Assembly (NCBI GenBank): GCA_963830165.1
Contig: CAWHKZ010000005.1
Coordinates: forward strand, 1 to 64,000
Length of the DNA: 64,000 bases
Source of the DNA: Bog-756 sp963830165
Lineage (GTDB): Bacteria; Actinomycetota; Acidimicrobiia; Acidimicrobiales; RAAP-2
Direction: 5' to 3'
This document shows positions 60,912 to 64,000 of this stretch, in pieces. The notes under the pieces are model-generated. The model ran no database searches, had not been told where the DNA came from, and was given only the letters and a program-made list of their open reading frames with translations. The first letter of the stretch is position 1, and every line of letters starts with the position of its first letter. The translations under genes were made by a program, and so were the position numbers.

Positions 60912-63389
60912 TCACGCCCGTTTGATCGGGGCCATTCTGAGTAGGAGCTTCTTGCGGCCCACCGACGTGAAGATTACCTCGGCCTCGGCGTCGTCGCCCT
61001 CGCCCCCGGTGGCCACCACCCGTCCCTCGCCCCAGGTGCCGTGGACGACGACGTCACCCACCTCGAGGCCGAGCAGCTCGGCCCCGGAGGAGGCTGGTGC
61101 CCGCCGCCGGCGCCCGGTGGCGTCGAAGGCACCCTCGGCGGGCGACACGCCGCTGCCGAACACCGAGCGGCCCGGCGTGCCCACACGCGCCTCGGTCGAG
61201 GGCCGTCGACCGAAGTCGCCGACCTGGCCCCCTGCCGACGATCCCCAGCCCCGGTCGACCACCACGTCGCGGACGAGCTCGGACGGGATCTCGTTGAGGA
61301 AGCGGCTCGGGATGTTGGAACTGGTGTTGCCCCACAGCATGCGGCTCCAGGCGTGGGAGACGTAGAGGTGGCGCTCGGCCCGGGTGATGCCCACGTAGCA
61401 GAGGCGGCGCTCCTCCTCGAGCTCGACCGGGTCCCCGAGGGACCGCATGTGGGGGAAGATCCCGTCCTCCATACCGACCAGGAACACCGCCGGGAACTCG
61501 AGGCCCTTGGCGATGTGCATGGTCATGAGCGACACGGCGGTGCCGTCGCCGTCCAGTTGATCGGAGTCGGCCACCAGCGACGCCGCCTCGAGGAACTCGG
61601 CCAGCGTCCGGTACTCGTCGGCCACGCCGACGAGCTCGTCGACGTTCTCCACCCGCCCGAGGGCCTCGATGGTCCCCTCGGACAGGAGCTCACTGCGGTA
61701 GCCGGTCCGCTCCACGATGGCGGTGACCAGCTCACCCGGCCCGAGCAGCGCCGGCCGCGCCGGCCCGTCGTCGGGCGCCCCGTCGTCCGCCGCCCCGTCG
61801 CCGGGCGCGGCACCGGGGTGCGCGGGGGGCCCGACGGTCGTGCCGGGGGCGACGGCGTCGCCGTTCTCGTCGACCAGTTCAGGGACGGCCATGTGGGCGC
61901 GTAGCTCGGCCAGCAGGTCGGCCAGGTCCTCGAGCGCCTTGCCCGCCTTGCCCCCGACGCCGGCGTCACCGGCATCGGCCACCGCCTCCCCGAAGGAGAT
62001 CCCCCGCCGGCCGGCGAAGCCCGACAGCTTGGCCACCGACTGGTCCCCCACGCCCCGCTTCGGGACGTTGACGATGCGGCGCCAGCTGACCTCGTCGTCC
62101 GGGTTCACCAGCACCCGCAGATAGGCGAGGACGTCCTTGACCTCCTTGCGGTCGTAGAACTTGGTGCCGCCCACCACGCGGTAGGGCACCTCGCCCCGCA
62201 CCATGGCCTCCTCGAGGGCGCGGGACTGGGCGTTGGTCCGGTAGAAGATGGCCACGTCGCCCCACCGGAGGCCCCGGTCGGAGCGGAGCCGGATGATCTC
62301 GTGGGCCACCCACTCGGCCTCGTCGTGCTCGTCCTCGGCCCGGTAGCGGACGATCTGCTCGCCCGCCCCCTGGTCGGTCCAGAGCGACTTCGGCTTGCGG
62401 GAGACGTTGTTGGTGATGACCGCGTTGGCGGCGTCGAGGATGGTCTGGGTCGAGCGGAAGTTCTGGTCGAGGGTGATCGCGGTGGCGTCGGGAAAGGCCT
62501 GCTCGAAGTCGAGGATGTTGGAGATGTCGGCGCCGCGGAACCGGTAGACCGACTGGTCGCTGTCCCCCACCACCACGATGTTGCGGTGATCGCCGGCCAG
62601 CTGCACGGCCAGCGCGTTCTGCACGGCGTTGGTGTCCTGGTACTCGTCGATCAGGATGTGGGTGAAGCGGGTGCGGTAGTGGTCGAGGACGTCGGGGTGC
62701 TCGTCGAACAGACGCACCGCGTTGAGCAGCAGGTCGTCGAAGTCCATGGCGTTGGACGCCAGCATCCGCTGCTGGTAGAGGTCGTAGACGTCGGCGATGC
62801 GCCGGTCGAAGATCGAGATGGCGGCGGCCCGGAAGGCGGCCGGGCCCTGGCGCTTCGACTTGGCCTGGCTGATCTGTCCGAGGATCGAGCGGGGCGACAT
62901 CTTCTTGGTGTCGATGTCCAGCTCGCGGGCGATGATCTCGACCAGGCGGCGCGAGTCGGCGTCGTCGTAGATGGTGAAGCTGCCCTTGTAGCCGAGGCGG
63001 TCGCCGTGCGCCCGCAGGATGCGCACGCAGGCCGAGTGGAAGGTCGAGACCCACATGCGGTCGGCCCGGGGCCCGACCAGGTCGGCGACCCGGCGCCGCA
63101 TCTCGTCGGCCGCCTTGTTGGTGAAGGTGATGGCCAGGATCTGCCACGGGGCGGCGTCGCCCGTGGCGATCAGGTGGGCGATGCGGCGGGTCAGGACCCG
63201 GGTCTTGCCCGAGCCGGCGCCGGCCACGATGAGCAGCGGGCCGCCACGGTGGACGACCGACGCCTCCTGGGAGGGCGTGAGGCCCTCCACCAGCTCGTCG
63301 GTCGTGTGGGCCGGGGTGCGCGGCGGTCCGCCGAACTCCAGCTGTCCGCCGTCGGGGTCGCCACCGGGGCCCCCGCCCCGTGCGGTCAT
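60912..63389 (-). CDS. pcrA: PcrA/UvrD-type DNA helicase
   Basis: 825 residues from ATG 63389. SF1A motifs run in order: Q-motif LTPSQEASVV, I VAGAGSGKTRVLTRRIAHLI, Ia ITFTNKAADEMRRRV, II ILIDEYQDTNAVQNAL, III VVGDSDQSVYRFRGADISN, IV LDQNFRST, V LMTMHIAKGLEFPAVFLVGM and VI ERRLCYVGITRAERHLYV. A C-terminal tudor-like segment (GDVVVHGTWGEGRVVATGGE) closes it. It unwinds DNA in repair and clears RNA polymerase or RecA. The start overlaps the guaA stop (ATGA). Confidence 0.96.
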   Translation of the reverse strand: MTARGGGPGGDPDGGQLEFGGPPRTPAHTTDELVEGLTPSQEASVVHRGGPLLIVAGAGSGKTRVLTRRIAHLIATGDAAPWQILAITFTNKAADEMRRRVADLVGPRADRMWVSTFHSACVRILRAHGDRLGYKGSFTIYDDADSRRLVEIIARELDIDTKKMSPRSILGQISQAKSKRQGPAAFRAAAISIFDRRIADVYDLYQQRMLASNAMDFDDLLLNAVRLFDEHPDVLDHYRTRFTHILIDEYQDTNAVQNALAVQLAGDHRNIVVVGDSDQSVYRFRGADISNILDFEQAFPDATAITLDQNFRSTQTILDAANAVITNNVSRKPKSLWTDQGAGEQIVRYRAEDEHDEAEWVAHEIIRLRSDRGLRWGDVAIFYRTNAQSRALEEAMVRGEVPYRVVGGTKFYDRKEVKDVLAYLRVLVNPDDEVSWRRIVNVPKRGVGDQSVAKLSGFAGRRGISFGEAVADAGDAGVGGKAGKALEDLADLLAELRAHMAVPELVDENGDAVAPGTTVGPPAHPGAAPGDGAADDGAPDDGPARPALLGPGELVTAIVERTGYRSELLSEGTIEALGRVENVDELVGVADEYRTLAEFLEAASLVADSDQLDGDGTAVSLMTMHIAKGLEFPAVFLVGMEDGIFPHMRSLGDPVELEEERRLCYVGITRAERHLYVSHAWSRMLWGNTSSNIPSRFLNEIPSELVRDVVVDRGWGSSAGGQVGDFGRRPSTEARVGTPGRSVFGSGVSPAEGAFDATGRRRRAPASSGAELLGLEVGDVVVHGTWGEGRVVATGGEGDDAEAEVIFTSVGRKKLLLRMAPIKRA

Positions 63390-64000
63390 TCCCACTCGAT
63401 GGTGCCGGGCGGCTTGGACGTGATGTCCAGTGCCACCCGGTTGACGCCCTCGACCTCGTTGATGATGCGCGAGCTCAGGCGCTCGAGGAGGTCGTAGGGC
63501 AGGCGGGCCCAGTCGGCGGTCATGGCGTCGTCGGAGGTGACGGCCCGGATGACCACCGGGTAGGCGTAGGTGCGACCGTCGCCCATCACACCGACGGTGC
63601 GCACGGCGGGCAGGACGGCGAAGCTCTGCCACAGGTCGCGGTAGAGGCCGGCCTTGCGGATCTCCTCCACGACGACGGCGTCGGCGGCGCGGAGGATCCC
63701 GGCCCGCTCGGGAGTGACCTCGCCCACGATGCGCACGGCGAGGCCCGGCCCCGGGAAGGGCTGGCGCCAGACGATCTCGTGGGGCAGACCCAGCTCCTCG
63801 CCCACGGCCCGGACCTCGTCCTTGAACAGCAGGCGGAGGGGCTCGACGAGGTCGAAGGCCAGGTCCTCGGGCAGTCCGCCCACGTTGTGGTGGGACTTGA
63901 TGGTCGCGGCGGTGCCCGAACCGGACTCGATGACGTCGGGGTAGAGCGTGCCCTGGACGAGGTAGCCCGCCGGTTCGTCCTCGGGACCGTCGTCGGGGTG
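63386..64000 (-). CDS. guaA: GMP synthase, C-terminal part (cut by window end)
   Basis: The last ~204 codons of GMP synthase. LVQGTLYPDVIESG, TIKSHHNVGGLPEDLAFDLV, EPLRLLFKDEVRAVGEELGL, WRQPFPGPGLAVRIVGEVTP and RAVTSDDAMTADWARLPYDL are the ATP-pyrophosphatase end and dimerisation domain, finishing DITSKPPGTIEWE. It makes GMP from XMP and glutamine. The glutaminase domain lies beyond position 64000. Confidence 0.96.
   Translation of the reverse strand, partial: HPDDGPEDEPAGYLVQGTLYPDVIESGSGTAATIKSHHNVGGLPEDLAFDLVEPLRLLFKDEVRAVGEELGLPHEIVWRQPFPGPGLAVRIVGEVTPERAGILRAADAVVVEEIRKAGLYRDLWQSFAVLPAVRTVGVMGDGRTYAYPVVIRAVTSDDAMTADWARLPYDLLERLSSRIINEVEGVNRVALDITSKPPGTIEWE

Overview
The window is high-GC DNA from an actinobacterium, most likely of the class Acidimicrobiia. 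The evidence is two WhiB regulators, a UPF0182/Lon-like/DUF2342 neighbourhood resembling the Rv3193c-Rv3198c region of Mycobacterium, an Sdh2-type succinate dehydrogenase, a decaprenyl-phosphoarabinose (UbiA/DprE1/DprE2) operon, and frequent ATGA/GTGA gene overlaps with GTG starts. The class is an inference; the phylum is well supported.

Region 1 (about 1-18.9 kb) is an accessory island ending at an initiator tRNA-fMet gene (18874-18950, minus). Most of its genes are frameshifted while their protein similarity remains readable. From the left it holds a decayed DDE transposase/AAA ATPase/DUF6431 module, a truncated methyltransferase, a conserved hypothetical gene, a broken DUF4288 gene, an IS3-family element with 28-bp inverted repeats, and a broken tyrosine recombinase overlapping the start of a second one. 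That second recombinase is cut by an intact IS21-family element (7540-10617) carrying istA, istB and a pRiA4b ORF-3-like passenger gene. From 11 to 18.9 kb there are segmental duplications: two DUF7662 genes, two copies of an unknown gene, a duplicated gene 3' end, two copies of an 86-bp inverted-repeat element, and a ~190-bp repeat whose second copy abuts the tRNA.

Region 2 (19-36 kb) is core genome without frameshifts. It has an envelope and proteolysis neighbourhood: a UPF0182 membrane protein, a DivIVA-like coiled-coil protein with an unusual Cys/His tail, a Lon-like PDZ protease, a HEAT-repeat protein, an MreB/Hsp70-like ATPase, a membrane-anchored HtrA-like protein lacking the catalytic triad, and a DUF2342 protein lacking HExxH. 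Two WhiB genes, a formimidoyltransferase, and a MoxR-VWA pair follow.

Region 3 (35.6-55.2 kb) is central metabolism: succinate dehydrogenase (anchor, SdhA, SdhB), malate dehydrogenase, succinyl-CoA ligase, one-carbon and purine genes (metF, folD, purH, purN) and a stand-alone B12-binding domain protein. Small transporters, VOC proteins, an SRPBCC protein and a secreted GH26-like glycosidase are interspersed.

Region 4 (55.3-64 kb) has the plus-strand UbiA-dprE1-dprE2 operon for decaprenyl-phosphoryl-arabinose synthesis. Facing it is a minus-strand run of guaA (cut by the window end), pcrA/uvrD, a phosphodiester-glycosidase-like protein and ppk2. No CRISPR array, rRNA or biosynthetic megacluster is visible.
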